The position numbers and the translations under genes were made by a program. From assembly GCF_030297015.1 (NCBI RefSeq), contig NZ_AP028056.1:124001-188000 (forward strand): a stretch of 64,000 nucleotides of DNA, written 5' to 3'. Below, piece after piece: positions 52,502-61,548 of the stretch. The number at the start of each line of letters is the position of its first letter. Position 1 is the first letter of the stretch. This stretch comes from Brooklawnia propionicigenes (GTDB taxonomy: Bacteria > Actinomycetota > Actinomycetes > Propionibacteriales > Propionibacteriaceae). The notes beneath the pieces were generated by a model that was given only the letters and a program-made list of their open reading frames with translations, made no database searches and was not told where the DNA came from.

Positions 52502-52527
52502 TGGTTACCTAGTGAAGTAGGTAACCA
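52502..52527. promoter_or_regulatory. Operator-like inverted repeat of the GntR/ABC operon
   Basis: TGGTTACCTA (52502-52511), six-base spacer GTGAAG, TAGGTAACCA (52518-52527) form a perfect 10-base inverted repeat. It lies 19 bases before the GntR start codon, in an AT-rich stretch. It is the probable autoregulatory operator for the YtrA-type regulator encoded next. The spacing differs from the GTAAC-n6-GTTAC sites, so it is a separate element. Confidence 0.75.
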
Positions 52528-52546
52528 ATTAACCAGGGAGGCCGGC

Positions 52547-52927
52547 ATGATCGAGGAAGGACGGCCCCTGTTCGTGCAGATCGCCGAGGACATCGAGAAC
52601 TCGATCATCGACGGCAGCCTCGCCGAGGACGCGCAGGCACCTTCGACCAACGAGCTCGCAGCCTTCTACCGGATCAATCCAGCCACCGCAGCCAAGGGGA
52701 TCACCATGCTCACCGACAAGGGAGTGCTGTACAAGCGCCGCGGTATCGGCATGTTCATCGCGCCGGGCGCCCGCGATCTACTGCTCGGCGAGCGGCGTGC
52801 CGCCTTCGCGACGCGGTATCTCGACCCACTGATTGCCGAAGCCCGCACGCTCGGGCTCGGCCCCGACGACATCGCCCGGCTCCTCCAGGAACGGGCCGCC
52901 ACCACCATGGAAGGAACGTCACGATGA
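52547..52927 (+). CDS. GntR-family YtrA-type regulator
   Basis: 126-residue regulator with only the winged-helix domain and a short dimerisation tail. Motifs are PLFVQIAEDIENSIIDG, APSTNELAAFYRINPATAAKGITMLTDKGVLYKRRGIGMF. YtrA-subfamily GntR proteins repress a linked ABC transporter and respond to cell-envelope antibiotics. The inverted repeat upstream should be its operator. AGGGAGG precedes the ATG. Its stop overlaps the ABC ATPase start (ATGA), so all three genes form one operon. Confidence 0.9.
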   Translation: MIEEGRPLFVQIAEDIENSIIDGSLAEDAQAPSTNELAAFYRINPATAAKGITMLTDKGVLYKRRGIGMFIAPGARDLLLGERRAAFATRYLDPLIAEARTLGLGPDDIARLLQERAATTMEGTSR

Positions 52928-53817
52928 CAACAGTGATCGAGGTGAAGAACCTCACCAAGCGCTACAAGGAGACGCTCGCGGTCGACAACGTGAGCTTCAC
53001 CATCGAAAAGGATGCCATCTACGGTCTGCTCGGCCGAAACGGCGCCGGCAAGACGACCATCATGTCGATCCTCACTGCGCAGAACTTCGCCACCAGCGGT
53101 GACGTCCGGATCTTCGGCGAGGACCCCTACGAGAACCCCCGAGTTCTGGGCCGGATGTGCTTCGTGCGCGAGGGCCAGAAGTATCCGGACGAGGCCACGG
53201 CCATGCATGCCTTCCGGATCGCCGGCCTGTTCTACCCGAATTGGGACCAGGCATTCGCGGACGACCTGGTCGCGGACTTCCAGCTGCCCACCAAGACCCG
53301 AATCAAGAAGCTCTCACGCGGACAGCTGTCCGCTGTCGGAGTCATCCTGGGCTTGGCCTCACGCGCGGAGATCACCTTCTTCGACGAGCCCTATCTGGGC
53401 CTGGATGCGGTCGCGCGGCAGATCTTCTACGACCGGCTCCTGGAGGACTATGTCGAGCATCCGCGCACCATCATCTTGTCCAGCCACCTGATCGACGAGG
53501 TGTCCAATCTTCTCGAACATGTGATCGTGATCGACAAGGGGCGCATCGTGATGGACGAGGAGACCGATGCGGTGCGCGATCGCGCCGCGACTATCGTCGG
53601 GGACTCCGCGGCGGTGGAGGCCTTCGTCACCGGCCGTCAGGTCATCCACCGGCAGAGCCTGGGCAGAGTCACCAGCGTCACGGTGCTCGGCCGGCTCACC
53701 GACGCGGACCGGGCCCAGCTCGCCGCCGCAGGCCTGGACGCCACCCCGGTCTCGTTGCAGCAGCTCATCGTCCGCACTTCTCAGAGCACCGCCAGCAAGG
53801 AAGGAGCGCTGCTATGA
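52924..53817 (+). CDS. ABC transporter ATP-binding protein
   Basis: 297-residue ABC ATPase. Walker A is LLGRNGAGKTTIMS, the signature LSRGQLSAVGV is slightly altered from LSGGQ, and Walker B is ITFFDEPYLGLDA, followed by SSHLIDEVSNLLEHV. The C-terminal 80 residues form an extra domain. It belongs to an operon with a YtrA regulator and a membrane protein, the pattern of envelope-stress exporters of the YtrB/EcsA type. Overlaps the next gene's start. Confidence 0.9.
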   Translation: MTTVIEVKNLTKRYKETLAVDNVSFTIEKDAIYGLLGRNGAGKTTIMSILTAQNFATSGDVRIFGEDPYENPRVLGRMCFVREGQKYPDEATAMHAFRIAGLFYPNWDQAFADDLVADFQLPTKTRIKKLSRGQLSAVGVILGLASRAEITFFDEPYLGLDAVARQIFYDRLLEDYVEHPRTIILSSHLIDEVSNLLEHVIVIDKGRIVMDEETDAVRDRAATIVGDSAAVEAFVTGRQVIHRQSLGRVTSVTVLGRLTDADRAQLAAAGLDATPVSLQQLIVRTSQSTASKEGALL

Positions 53818-54509
53818 ATCGCGTCATCAATGTCGTCCGGATGCAGTTGGTCAACCGTCAGGCCTATGTCTGGGTGCCGGTGATCGTGCTGACCGGCTCA
53901 CTCGGGTTGACCCTGGCCATCTACTCGATCATCGCCGGCAGTGGCGTCCAGGGTCCGTTCTACGGCGGCGGAGCACAGGCACCGCTGTGGTGCTTGCTGG
54001 CGGTCGGTGTGCAAGCACTGACGCTGTCCTTCCCCTTCTCGCAAGCGCTGAGCGTCACGCGCAAGGAGTTCTATCTCGGCACCTTGCTGTCCGCAGCACT
54101 GACCGCGATGATCCTGGCCGCGATATTCGTGGTGGGAGGACTGATCGAGCGCATCACCGACGGCTGGGGGCTCAATGGCTACTTCTTCTACCTGCCCTGG
54201 GTCTGGGAGCACGGTCCCGCTGCCGCGGCACTGGTCTTCTTCGCGTTGGCTTTCGGCTTCTTCGTCCTCGGCTTCTGGGCCGCGACCGTGTACAAGCGCT
54301 GGGGCACCGTGGTGCTGACCGCCGCGCTGGTGATCCCCGGCCTGATGCTCGTCGCAGCGCTGTGGTTCATCGGGCGCGCGAATGCGTGGGTGCAGGTGGG
54401 TAGGTGGTTCGCTTCACAGACCGCTCCCGGATGGGCCCTGTGGGGCCTGCTGGCCACCGCTGTTCTGGCCGGCATCTCCTACTTGATTCTGCGCCGCCTG
54501 GTCCCGTGA
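53814..54509 (+). CDS. ABC transporter membrane protein
   Basis: 231-residue membrane protein with six hydrophobic segments (for example VWVPVIVLTGSLGLTLAIYSII, AALTAMILAAIFVVGGL, VVLTAALVIPGLMLVAALW). It is the probable permease for the preceding ATPase. ATG at 53814 overlaps the ATPase stop. The 3' end overlaps the converging DUF998 gene by 96 bases, which is unusual. Substrate unknown. Confidence 0.85.
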   Translation: MNRVINVVRMQLVNRQAYVWVPVIVLTGSLGLTLAIYSIIAGSGVQGPFYGGGAQAPLWCLLAVGVQALTLSFPFSQALSVTRKEFYLGTLLSAALTAMILAAIFVVGGLIERITDGWGLNGYFFYLPWVWEHGPAAAALVFFALAFGFFVLGFWAATVYKRWGTVVLTAALVIPGLMLVAALWFIGRANAWVQVGRWFASQTAPGWALWGLLATAVLAGISYLILRRLVP

Positions 54510-55118
54510 TCGCGCACTCCACAACCACGACGCAACCAGTGCGGTCCACAGGGCCGCGCTGACCAGATAGATCCGCTGAGCCAGGCCGAACAGGCCAACC
54601 CCATCACCCACCAGGACGAGCACGCTGGTGAGGACGATCAGCCACGCGGCCAGCCGGGGCCACCACCCGGGCTGGCCGCGTCCGCATGCTCGTGCGGCGG
54701 CAGGAGTGATCAAGATGGCGGCAACCGGCAGGACGAGAAATGCCAGATTGCCGAGCAGGTTGTGCATCAGGCCTGTCGTCGTCGCGCCACCGGCATCGAT
54801 CGGGAAAAAGGATTGGGCGAGCTTCGCGAGCCCGAAGACGGCCAGCAGGCCGGCCCCCACCCGGGCGGAGACCGTGACGGTGATCCGCCAGACCGCAACT
54901 GCCAGCGAGACAGCACCCAGGCCCACGGCCGCGGAGGTCACCGACGACATCGCGCCGGCCTTGCCGTGGACGTACTCGCTGGTTGCGCTGGTCAGAGGAT
55001 CAATCTCCGGCTGGATCAGATGGAAGCCCGCGAGTACCACAAGATCCAATCCGGCGCAGGCCAAGGTGATGGCCGCCAGCACACGGGTCGACCGGGACAC
55101 CACTGCAGACTTTGACAT
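54414..55118 (-). CDS. DUF998 membrane protein
   Basis: 234-residue membrane protein of the DUF998 family with six hydrophobic segments, including VLAAITLACAGLDLVVLAGFHL and LTSVLVLVGDGVGLFGL. The motif SEYVHGKAGAM near residue 46 and FPIDAGG in a loop match the family. ATG at 55118 begins MSKSAVV; upstream in-frame codons to 55247 are poorly coding. The last 30 or so residues are hydrophilic and overlap the permease gene on the other strand. The function is unknown. Confidence 0.8.
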   Translation of the reverse strand: MSKSAVVSRSTRVLAAITLACAGLDLVVLAGFHLIQPEIDPLTSATSEYVHGKAGAMSSVTSAAVGLGAVSLAVAVWRITVTVSARVGAGLLAVFGLAKLAQSFFPIDAGGATTTGLMHNLLGNLAFLVLPVAAILITPAAARACGRGQPGWWPRLAAWLIVLTSVLVLVGDGVGLFGLAQRIYLVSAALWTALVASWLWSARSRDQAAQNQVGDAGQNSGGQQAPQGPSGSGL

Positions 55119-55207
55119 TCGGATCAGTTTATCGAATCGGGGATTTCTGCAGCTCAGGAAAGACCACGACATCACGAATTGATCACGATAAATCTTGGCT
55201 GAAAGCG

Positions 55208-55234
55208 GTAACCGAACAGTTACATCGTCGACAC
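55208..55234. promoter_or_regulatory. Candidate GlnR site upstream of urtA
   Basis: GTAAC (55208-55212), six bases, GTTAC (55219-55223), six bases, GACAC (55230-55234): three half-sites of the GTnAC/GnnAC type with an 11-base period. This fits the GlnR consensus of actinobacteria. It is about 130 bases upstream of the urtA start. Its first two half-sites are the same as those before the oxoproline operon. Nitrogen control of urea uptake is expected from known biology. Confidence 0.6.
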
Positions 55235-55287
55235 ATCGGATCGTCAAAGTAGGTCAGCAGATGCGGATGCAGCGCCGAAACGAAGAT

Positions 55288-55300
55288 CAAAGTACCTTTG
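55288..55300. promoter_or_regulatory. Palindrome CAAAGTACCTTTG upstream of urtA
   Basis: CAAAG-TAC-CTTTG is an inverted repeat with perfect five-base arms, 63 bases before the urtA start. It may be a second operator or part of the 5' leader. No known consensus was matched. Confidence 0.3.
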
Positions 55301-55362
55301 TCAAGCCATTTCACCCCCAGCATGTCCGCCGAGTGATGCCCTCGCATGGAAAGGAAGCAGAG

Positions 55363-56613
55363 ATGATGTCGAGAAAGCTCACCGCAGTGGCATTCATCGC
55401 CGCGGGCACTATGGCCCTGGCGTCCTGTGGAGCCCCAGTTGAACAGACCGCCGACAGTCCATCCGGAACCGGCAGTTCGTCAGGAACCTGTGTCGACACC
55501 TCCGGTTCGTCCATCAAGATCGGCTTCGTCAATTCGCTGTCGGGCACGATGGCCATCTCGGAGAAGACCGTCAGCGATGCGCTGCACATGGCCGCCGACG
55601 AGATCAACGCGGCCGGAGGCGTGAACGGCAAGACGCTGGACGTGGTTCAAGAAGACGGCGCGTCCGAACCCACCATCTTCGCGGAGAAAGCCGAGAAGCT
55701 GATCTCGCAGGACTGCGTGGCCGCCGTCTTCGGCGGCTGGACCTCGGCCTCCCGCAAGGCCATGCTCCCGGTCTTCGAGGAGAAGGACTCGCTGCTGTTC
55801 TACCCGGTGCAGTATGAGGGCCTGGAAGCCTCGCCGAATATCTTCTACACCGGCGCAACCACCAACCAGCAGATCATTCCCGCCATGGACTACCTGAAGT
55901 CCGAAGGCGTCAAGAAGCTCTTCCTGGTCGGCTCCGACTATGTCTTCCCGCGCACCGCGAACAAGATCATCAACGCCTACGCTGCGGCCAATGACATCGA
56001 GATCGTGGGCGAGGAATACGCTCCCCTCGGTCATACCGACTTCTCGACGATCGTCAACAAGCTCAAGGGCTCGGGCGCCGAGGCGGTGTTCAACACCTTG
56101 AACGGCGACTCCAACGTCGCATTCTTCAAGGAGTACAAGAACGCCGGACTCGCTCCCGAAACGACACCTGTGATCTCGGTGTCGATCGCGGAGGAAGAGG
56201 TCGCCGGCATCGGTCTGGAGAACGTCGAAGGTCAGTTCGCTGCCTGGAACTACTTCCAGACCATCGACTCTCCGGAGAATCACACCTTCGTCGAGGCATT
56301 CAAGGCCAAGTACGGTCAGGACCGAGTGACCTCCGACCCGATGGAATCCGCCTACACCTCGCTGTATCTGTGGAAAGAAATGGCGGAGAAGGCCGGCGGC
56401 TTCTCAACTGAGGCAATCGTTGCTGCCGCGGACGGCGTGACCTTCGCCGCCCCCGAGGGACAGGTGACCGTCGACGGCGAGAACCACCACCTCTTCAAGG
56501 CCGCTCTCATCGGCCAGATCGCTTCGGACGGTCTGCTGCACACAGTGTGGAGCTCCGGTAGCCCGATCGAGCCCGATCCCTTCCTCAAGAACTACAGCTG
56601 GTGGCAGGGCTGA
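55363..56613 (+). CDS. urtA: Urea ABC transporter substrate-binding protein UrtA
   Basis: 416-residue lipoprotein. The signal ends in TMALASCGA, with lipobox LASC. The mature protein has the Leu/Ile/Val-binding-protein fold of UrtA with [37 protein letters not shown] and [12 protein letters not shown], followed by a C-terminal part with [16 protein letters not shown]. It binds urea outside the cell. ATG at 55363 or 55366; AAGGAAG is upstream. It heads the urtABCDE operon. No urease gene is in the window. Confidence 0.93.
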   Translation: MMSRKLTAVAFIAAGTMALASCGAPVEQTADSPSGTGSSSGTCVDTSGSSIKIGFVNSLSGTMAISEKTVSDALHMAADEINAAGGVNGKTLDVVQEDGASEPTIFAEKAEKLISQDCVAAVFGGWTSASRKAMLPVFEEKDSLLFYPVQYEGLEASPNIFYTGATTNQQIIPAMDYLKSEGVKKLFLVGSDYVFPRTANKIINAYAAANDIEIVGEEYAPLGHTDFSTIVNKLKGSGAEAVFNTLNGDSNVAFFKEYKNAGLAPETTPVISVSIAEEEVAGIGLENVEGQFAAWNYFQTIDSPENHTFVEAFKAKYGQDRVTSDPMESAYTSLYLWKEMAEKAGGFSTEAIVAAADGVTFAAPEGQVTVDGENHHLFKAALIGQIASDGLLHTVWSSGSPIEPDPFLKNYSWWQG

Positions 56614-56719
56614 GCCTCCGATCACCCAATTGACCGCCAGGGGTGCGGCAGATTCTCCCGGGAATCGGCCGCACCCCATGGTGGGGCTCATCACCAGACG
56701 TTTACGGAAAGGCTCCGCG

Positions 56720-57604
56720 ATGGATTTCGTCATCTCCCAGCTACTCGCTGGGATATCGCTCGGCTCAGTGCTGCTACTGGCATCACTGGGCCTGTCGCTG
56801 ACCTTCGGCCAGCTCGGTGTTATCAACAATGCGCACGGTGAGTTCATGATGGCCGGCGCCTATGCAGCCTTCGTTGTCGCACGGCTGATCCCGTATTCCG
56901 GCATTTCGCTCATGGTGGCGCTTCCTGTCGGCTTTCTGGTCGGTGGTCTGCTGGGCGCGTTCTTGCAGGTCACGCTCATCTCACGGATGAGGCTGCGCCC
57001 GCTGGACACGTTGCTGGCCACCTTCGGTGTCGGTCTGGTGCTTCAGCAGTTGGCTCGCGACATCTTCGGCGCGCAACCGGTGTATGCGGCCACGCCCCCC
57101 TGGTTGAGCGGGCCGATCCGGATTCTTGGCGTGGATGTGCCTGCCACCCGCGTATTCATCTTCGCCGTCGCCGTGGTGTGCGTGGTCGGTCTGTACCTGC
57201 TGCAACAGTTCACCTCGCTGGGACGCGAGATCCGCGCCACCGTGGAGAACCGCGACCTGGCAGAGACCTCCGGTATCTCCACCAACTTCGTCGATGTGCT
57301 CACCTTCTTCATCGGTTCGGGAATCGCCGGCCTCGCCGGTGTGGCGTTGTCGTTGATGGACGCGATCTCCTTCGACTTCGGCGTCGGATACATCGTGGAC
57401 GCCTTCCTGGTCGTCGTCGCCGGTGGTGTGGGCCAGCTCAAGGGCGCCGTCATCGCCGCCTTCGGCCTGGGCATCATCCAAGCCTTCCTCGAATACTGGA
57501 CGGACGCCTCCGCCGCGAAGGTGATCGTCCTGCTCCTGGTCGTCCTGCTGCTGCAGTTCCGCCCCCAGGGCCTGGTCGCGGTACAGACGAGGAGTCTGGC
57601 ATGA
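56720..57604 (+). CDS. urtB: Urea ABC transporter permease UrtB
   Basis: 294-residue LivH-type permease with about eight hydrophobic segments. Key family stretches are LSLTFGQLGVINNAHGEFMMAGAY and GREIRATVENRDLAETSGIS. The ATG at 56720 has GGAAAGG upstream and lies 106 bases after urtA, a gap that may hold a processing site or hairpin. The stop overlaps urtC (ATGA). Confidence 0.93.
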   Translation: MDFVISQLLAGISLGSVLLLASLGLSLTFGQLGVINNAHGEFMMAGAYAAFVVARLIPYSGISLMVALPVGFLVGGLLGAFLQVTLISRMRLRPLDTLLATFGVGLVLQQLARDIFGAQPVYAATPPWLSGPIRILGVDVPATRVFIFAVAVVCVVGLYLLQQFTSLGREIRATVENRDLAETSGISTNFVDVLTFFIGSGIAGLAGVALSLMDAISFDFGVGYIVDAFLVVVAGGVGQLKGAVIAAFGLGIIQAFLEYWTDASAAKVIVLLLVVLLLQFRPQGLVAVQTRSLA

Positions 57605-58728
57605 AAACCATGTTGAGCGCGTACCAAAAGTCGTCGCTGTGGATCTGGCTGGCGATCGCGGTCGCCGCCGTCGCGATCGCACCCCTGTTGCTCAGTGACT
57701 TCCGGCTGAGCCTGCTCGCCAAGTACATGTGCCTGGCGATGGTTGCCGTGGGTATCGGCCTGGCGTGGGGCCAAGGCGGCATGCTCACCCTCGGCCAGGG
57801 CCTGTTCTTCGGCCTGGGCGGCTACATGATGGCCATGCATCTCAAGCTGACCGATGTCAGCCCCGGCGGTGTGCCCGATTTCATGATGCTCTACGGCAAC
57901 GGTGAGGTTCCCGGCTGGTGGGAGCCATTCCGCAGCCCGGTGCTCACCGTGATCCTGATTCTGGTCGTGCCTGCCGCGACCGCTTTCCTGCTCGGTTGGG
58001 CGGTCTTCGCCAGGCGCGTCCGGGGCGCCTATTTCGCCATTCTCTCGCAGGCGTTGGTCGCCGCCTTCTCGCTGTGGCTGGTCAATCAGGGCACCTCCAC
58101 CGGAGGTTTCAACGGCCTCACGGACTTCAAGGGCTTCTTCGGCTACAGCCTCAAGGATCCGGCCAACAAACGCATGCTCTACTTCATCGCCGCCACCGTA
58201 CTGATCGGCATGGTGCTGCTGACCAGGCAGATCATGCGCTCACGCTTCGGCGAACTGCTGGTCGCCGTGCGCGATCAGGAGAACCGGGTCCGCTTCCTGG
58301 GGTACAACCCGGCGATCATCAAGACCGTCGCATACACGATCGCCGGCATCTTCGCCGCCATCGGCGGCGCCCTGTTCGTGCCGATCGTGGGCATCATCTC
58401 CCCCAAGGATGTCGGGGTCACCCCCTCGATCCTGTTCCTGGCGGGCGTGGTGATCGGTGGACGTACGACTCTGCTCGGTCCGGTGCTCGGCACGATCGCG
58501 CTGCGGTTCGTCGAAACCGGCCTTTCCGAGACCTACCCGGCCTTCTGGACCTACTTCCAGGGAGCGCTGTTCATCCTCGTCATCACCTTCCTACCGCAGG
58601 GAGTCGCCACCCTCGGGCCGTGGCTGAAACGGATGGCCGAGCGCTACCGGTACCGGCGAACGAAGAAGCCCGCCCCGGCAAGGGCGGCCGAGACCATCGA
58701 GACACCCCAATTGGTGGGAAGGACGTAG
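57601..58728 (+). CDS. urtC: Urea ABC transporter permease UrtC
   Basis: 375-residue LivM-type permease with about ten hydrophobic segments. Family features include WGQGGMLTLGQGLFFGLGGYMMAMH and AVRDQENRVRFLGYNPAIIKTVAYTI. ATG overlaps the urtB stop. The C-terminal tail (about 30 residues, RYRYRRTKKPAPAR) is basic. The pair UrtB-UrtC forms the membrane channel of the urea transporter. Confidence 0.93.
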   Translation: MKTMLSAYQKSSLWIWLAIAVAAVAIAPLLLSDFRLSLLAKYMCLAMVAVGIGLAWGQGGMLTLGQGLFFGLGGYMMAMHLKLTDVSPGGVPDFMMLYGNGEVPGWWEPFRSPVLTVILILVVPAATAFLLGWAVFARRVRGAYFAILSQALVAAFSLWLVNQGTSTGGFNGLTDFKGFFGYSLKDPANKRMLYFIAATVLIGMVLLTRQIMRSRFGELLVAVRDQENRVRFLGYNPAIIKTVAYTIAGIFAAIGGALFVPIVGIISPKDVGVTPSILFLAGVVIGGRTTLLGPVLGTIALRFVETGLSETYPAFWTYFQGALFILVITFLPQGVATLGPWLKRMAERYRYRRTKKPAPARAAETIETPQLVGRT

Positions 58729-58730
58729 TC

Positions 58731-59534
58731 ATGACTCCAAAACCCGACCTTCAGGCCTTGGAGAAGGCCATCGCCGCTCCCCGCGGCGAGTTTCACCGGG
58801 ACTATCTACAGGTCAAGGATCTGCGGGTCTCCTTCGACGGGTTCGTCGCGGTCGACGGGGTGGATCTGGTGGTCACCTCGGGCGACCTGCGGTTTCTCAT
58901 CGGACCCAACGGTGCCGGAAAGACCACGCTGATCGACGCGATCACCGGCTTGGCCAAGGCGACCGGATCGGCCACCTTCGGTGGGGTCGAGTTGCTCGGG
59001 ATGCCGTCGCACAAGATCGTCAGAGCGGCCGTCGGGCGCACCTTCCAGACCGCCAGCGTCATCGAAGAACTCAGCGTCCTGCAGAACCTGGACATCGCTG
59101 CAGGAATGGGCCGCAAGTCCCGCGAGCTGCTCCGCCGGCGCAAGACCGTTCCCACCGAGGTCGAACTCGCACTCGAGACGATCGGCCTGACCGGACTGGT
59201 GAATGCGCCCGCCGGAGTGTTGGCGCACGGCCAGAAGCAGTGGTTGGAGATCGGGATGCTGCTCGTCCAAGATGCCCGCTGCCTGCTGCTGGACGAACCG
59301 GTGGCCGGGATGAGCGCCATCGAACGGGAACAGACCGGCGAGTTGCTCAAACGCATCGGTGAGCAACGCACCGTGGTCGTGGTCGAACACGACATGGAGT
59401 TCCTGCGCAATTTCGCGAATTCGGTCACTGTGCTCCACCAGGGCAAGGTGCTCGCCGAGGGAACGGTCGCCGAAGTCCAAGCCGATCCGAAGGTCATCGA
59501 GGTCTACTTGGGAGAGACTCATGCTGCAGCTTGA
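58731..59534 (+). CDS. urtD: Urea ABC transporter ATPase UrtD
   Basis: 267-residue ABC ATPase, LivG type. Walker A is GPNGAGKTTLID. The signature region reads LAHGQKQWLEIGMLL, the UrtD-typical variant of LSGGQ. Walker B is CLLLDEPVAGMS, and VVVVEHDMEFLRNFA follows. GGGAAGGA precedes the ATG at 58731. It overlaps urtE by 14 bases. Confidence 0.93.
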   Translation: MTPKPDLQALEKAIAAPRGEFHRDYLQVKDLRVSFDGFVAVDGVDLVVTSGDLRFLIGPNGAGKTTLIDAITGLAKATGSATFGGVELLGMPSHKIVRAAVGRTFQTASVIEELSVLQNLDIAAGMGRKSRELLRRRKTVPTEVELALETIGLTGLVNAPAGVLAHGQKQWLEIGMLLVQDARCLLLDEPVAGMSAIEREQTGELLKRIGEQRTVVVVEHDMEFLRNFANSVTVLHQGKVLAEGTVAEVQADPKVIEVYLGETHAAA

Positions 59535-60216
59535 TTCGGTTACGTGTGGCTACGGAAGGGTGTCGGTCGTCTTCGACGTCTCCCTTCAGGTGCCCGACGC
59601 CCAGATGGTCGCCGTGCTCGGCAACAACGGCGCGGGCAAGACGACCCTGCTGCGCGCGGTGATGGGGTTGTTGCCGGTGCGCACGGGCACCATCACCTTC
59701 GACGGCACGAACATCACCAAGATGCCGACGAACAAGCGGGTTCGCCGGGGCATCGCTTACGTTCCACAGGGCCAGCAGTCGTTCGGGCAGCTGACCGCGC
59801 GGGAGAACCTCAAGCTGATCGCCGACCACCACGGGGCCGCCGGCGCCCGCAGAATGGCCGAGGCGCTCGATCTGTTCCCTGCGCTGCGTGATCTGCTCGG
59901 ACGCCGGGCAGGCCTGCTGTCGGGTGGGCAGCGCCAACAGCTGGCGATCGCCCGGGCGTTGATCACCGGTCCCCAGTTGATCGTGTTGGACGAGCCCACC
60001 GAAGGCATCCAGCCGAATGTGGTGGCCGAGATCCAGGCCGCCATCTCCACGATGATGACCGAATCCGGTATCTCAGTGCTGATGGTCGAGCAGCATGTCG
60101 GCTATGCACTGGAGATGGCGTCCGAGTTCATCGTGCTCGCCTCCGGGCGTGTGGTGAGCACTGGGCAAGGCGGCGCAGACGCTGTCGAGCAGGCGCGGGC
60201 GGCCATGGCGCTGTAA
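59521..60216 (+). CDS. urtE: Urea ABC transporter ATPase UrtE
   Basis: 231-residue ABC ATPase, LivF type. Walker A is GNNGAGKTTLLRA, the signature is LSGGQRQQLAIARAL, and Walker B is LIVLDEPTEGIQPN. The start at 59521 lies inside the end of urtD. A GAGAG stretch in the urtD coding region acts as a likely ribosome binding site. It completes the urtABCDE set of five genes. Confidence 0.93.
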   Translation: MLQLDSVTCGYGRVSVVFDVSLQVPDAQMVAVLGNNGAGKTTLLRAVMGLLPVRTGTITFDGTNITKMPTNKRVRRGIAYVPQGQQSFGQLTARENLKLIADHHGAAGARRMAEALDLFPALRDLLGRRAGLLSGGQRQQLAIARALITGPQLIVLDEPTEGIQPNVVAEIQAAISTMMTESGISVLMVEQHVGYALEMASEFIVLASGRVVSTGQGGADAVEQARAAMAL

Positions 60217-60219
60217 ACG

Positions 60220-60235
60220 CCGCCGACTCAGGCGG
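60220..60235. terminator. Weak hairpin between convergent urtE and YedK genes
   Basis: CCGCC (60220-60224), loop GACTCA, GGCGG (60231-60235) form a short GC-rich stem in the 11-base gap and the end of the YedK gene. It may stop transcription in both directions. No U tract is seen, so this is tentative. Confidence 0.3.
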
Positions 60236-60935
60236 AATCGACAGGCCTCAGCATCGCGGGAGAGTTCTCGTCCAGCAGCCCGACCTCGTAGAACTGCAAG
60301 GACTGCACCACCGACGACGCCTCCTGGCTCGCTGCGTCAATGAACTCCTGGCCCGCAGTGATGCCCGGATCGAGCCAGTCGTCCCACAGATCGGCAGGCA
60401 AGACCATCGGGGCCCTGCTGTGGATCGTGCCGGCCTGTCCGGGAGCACGGATCGTCAGGATCGCCGCGGTCATGATCCACGGCGACTCCCTGTTGGCCCG
60501 CCACCAGCTGTACAGCCCCCCGAGCGCCAAGACCTCGTCCCCGTCGGGGTGAAAGTAGAAACGCTTACGCTTCCGTCCGCCGCCTTGGGTTTCGTAGTAT
60601 CCGACAGCGGGAAAGATCGATCGATGGGTGGCGATCGCGTCACGCCACATCGGCTTCTCGGCCACGGTCTCGGCGACGGCGTTGAAGGTCGGACCCTTCA
60701 TGACCAACGACTTGGACCAACTCGGCGTGAACGGCCAACGCGCCGGCCAGCACCGGCGCTTGGACACACCGTCGCGAACCGAATCGACGACGACCGGAAC
60801 CCTGGGTTCATCCGAACCCAGGTCCTCGAAGACCGGTCGCGCATTGAACGTCGGCGCGGGCAGCTCACCGACTTCATCGACCTGGAAGACATCGACGATC
60901 GTCGCGGTATCAGCAGTTACGTATCGGCCGCACAT
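60228..60935 (-). CDS. SOS-response-associated peptidase / abasic-site shield (YedK/HMCES)
   Basis: 235-residue SRAP protein. The catalytic Cys is residue 2 (MCGRY), with FNARP, GYYETQG (the family Glu region) and the His in IHSRAPMVLP. HMCES and YedK form a covalent link to abasic sites in single-stranded DNA. The ATG is fixed by the need for Cys2. Convergent to urtE. No LexA box was seen upstream. Confidence 0.93.
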   Translation of the reverse strand: MCGRYVTADTATIVDVFQVDEVGELPAPTFNARPVFEDLGSDEPRVPVVVDSVRDGVSKRRCWPARWPFTPSWSKSLVMKGPTFNAVAETVAEKPMWRDAIATHRSIFPAVGYYETQGGGRKRKRFYFHPDGDEVLALGGLYSWWRANRESPWIMTAAILTIRAPGQAGTIHSRAPMVLPADLWDDWLDPGITAGQEFIDAASQEASSVVQSLQFYEVGLLDENSPAMLRPVDSA

Positions 60936-60969
60936 ATCAGCAGGCTACGTCGGCCGCCCGCTGCGGCGA

Positions 60970-61470
60970 CTAACTGCCCGAGATCATCACGGCGTAGTCC
61001 TGGCCCATCGGCGCGTACGTGTCGACGAAGTCCTCGAGGGTTGGCGGCGCCTCACCGGCGACAGCAGCCGTGAGCCTGTCCAGGTACCACTCCCAGCCCG
61101 GGCCGACCTCCGGAACCGTCTGCAGATCGACCTCCTCGTGACGCAGCGTCAGTCGCGTCGAGCCTTCGTCCTCGTCGAATCCGATCGCCAACTGCCAGGT
61201 ACCGAAACTGTCGGTCACTGTCACCGAAAGCCGCCGTGGCCGATCACAGTGCAAGATCCGGCACGGCACCGCGGGAACGGATTCGGCCTCCGCATTCATC
61301 GTGAGCATCACCTGCCCGGACGCTGGGTCGCCGGTCCAGGCGCCGAACCACCGCTCGAGCCGGTCGGGATCGGTGAAATCTGTCCACAGTTGCTCGGCCG
61401 GTACATCGAATTGGCGCGTGAGCACCAGTGTCCGCCGATCGTCGTCGAGTCTTCCAGTGAGCTTCGTCAT
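60970..61470 (-). CDS. SRPBCC (AHSA1-like) domain protein
   Basis: 166-residue START-like protein. Typical features are TRQFDVPAEQLWTDFTDPDRLERWFG at the N-terminus and a long C-terminal helix (VGPGWEWYLDRLTAAVAG). The family includes heat-shock activator Aha1-like and many small-ligand-binding proteins; no ligand can be named. AAGGAGGCG precedes the ATG. It ends about 34 bases upstream of the YedK start and is on the same strand, so co-transcription is possible. Confidence 0.88.
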   Translation of the reverse strand: MTKLTGRLDDDRRTLVLTRQFDVPAEQLWTDFTDPDRLERWFGAWTGDPASGQVMLTMNAEAESVPAVPCRILHCDRPRRLSVTVTDSFGTWQLAIGFDEDEGSTRLTLRHEEVDLQTVPEVGPGWEWYLDRLTAAVAGEAPPTLEDFVDTYAPMGQDYAVMISGS

Positions 61471-61548
61471 GGCGGCGCCTCCTTCGGAAGTCGCATCGTC
61501 GGCAATCGAAGTCTTGCGAAGAGACTACTGCCGGCACTTACACCGCGA

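Noticed and set aside
53157-53813. Long N-terminal extension of the ABC permease frame
   Set aside because: It lies inside the ATPase gene in another frame and is Arg/His-rich. ATG at 53814 overlaps the ATPase stop as ATGA and begins a hydrophobic protein.
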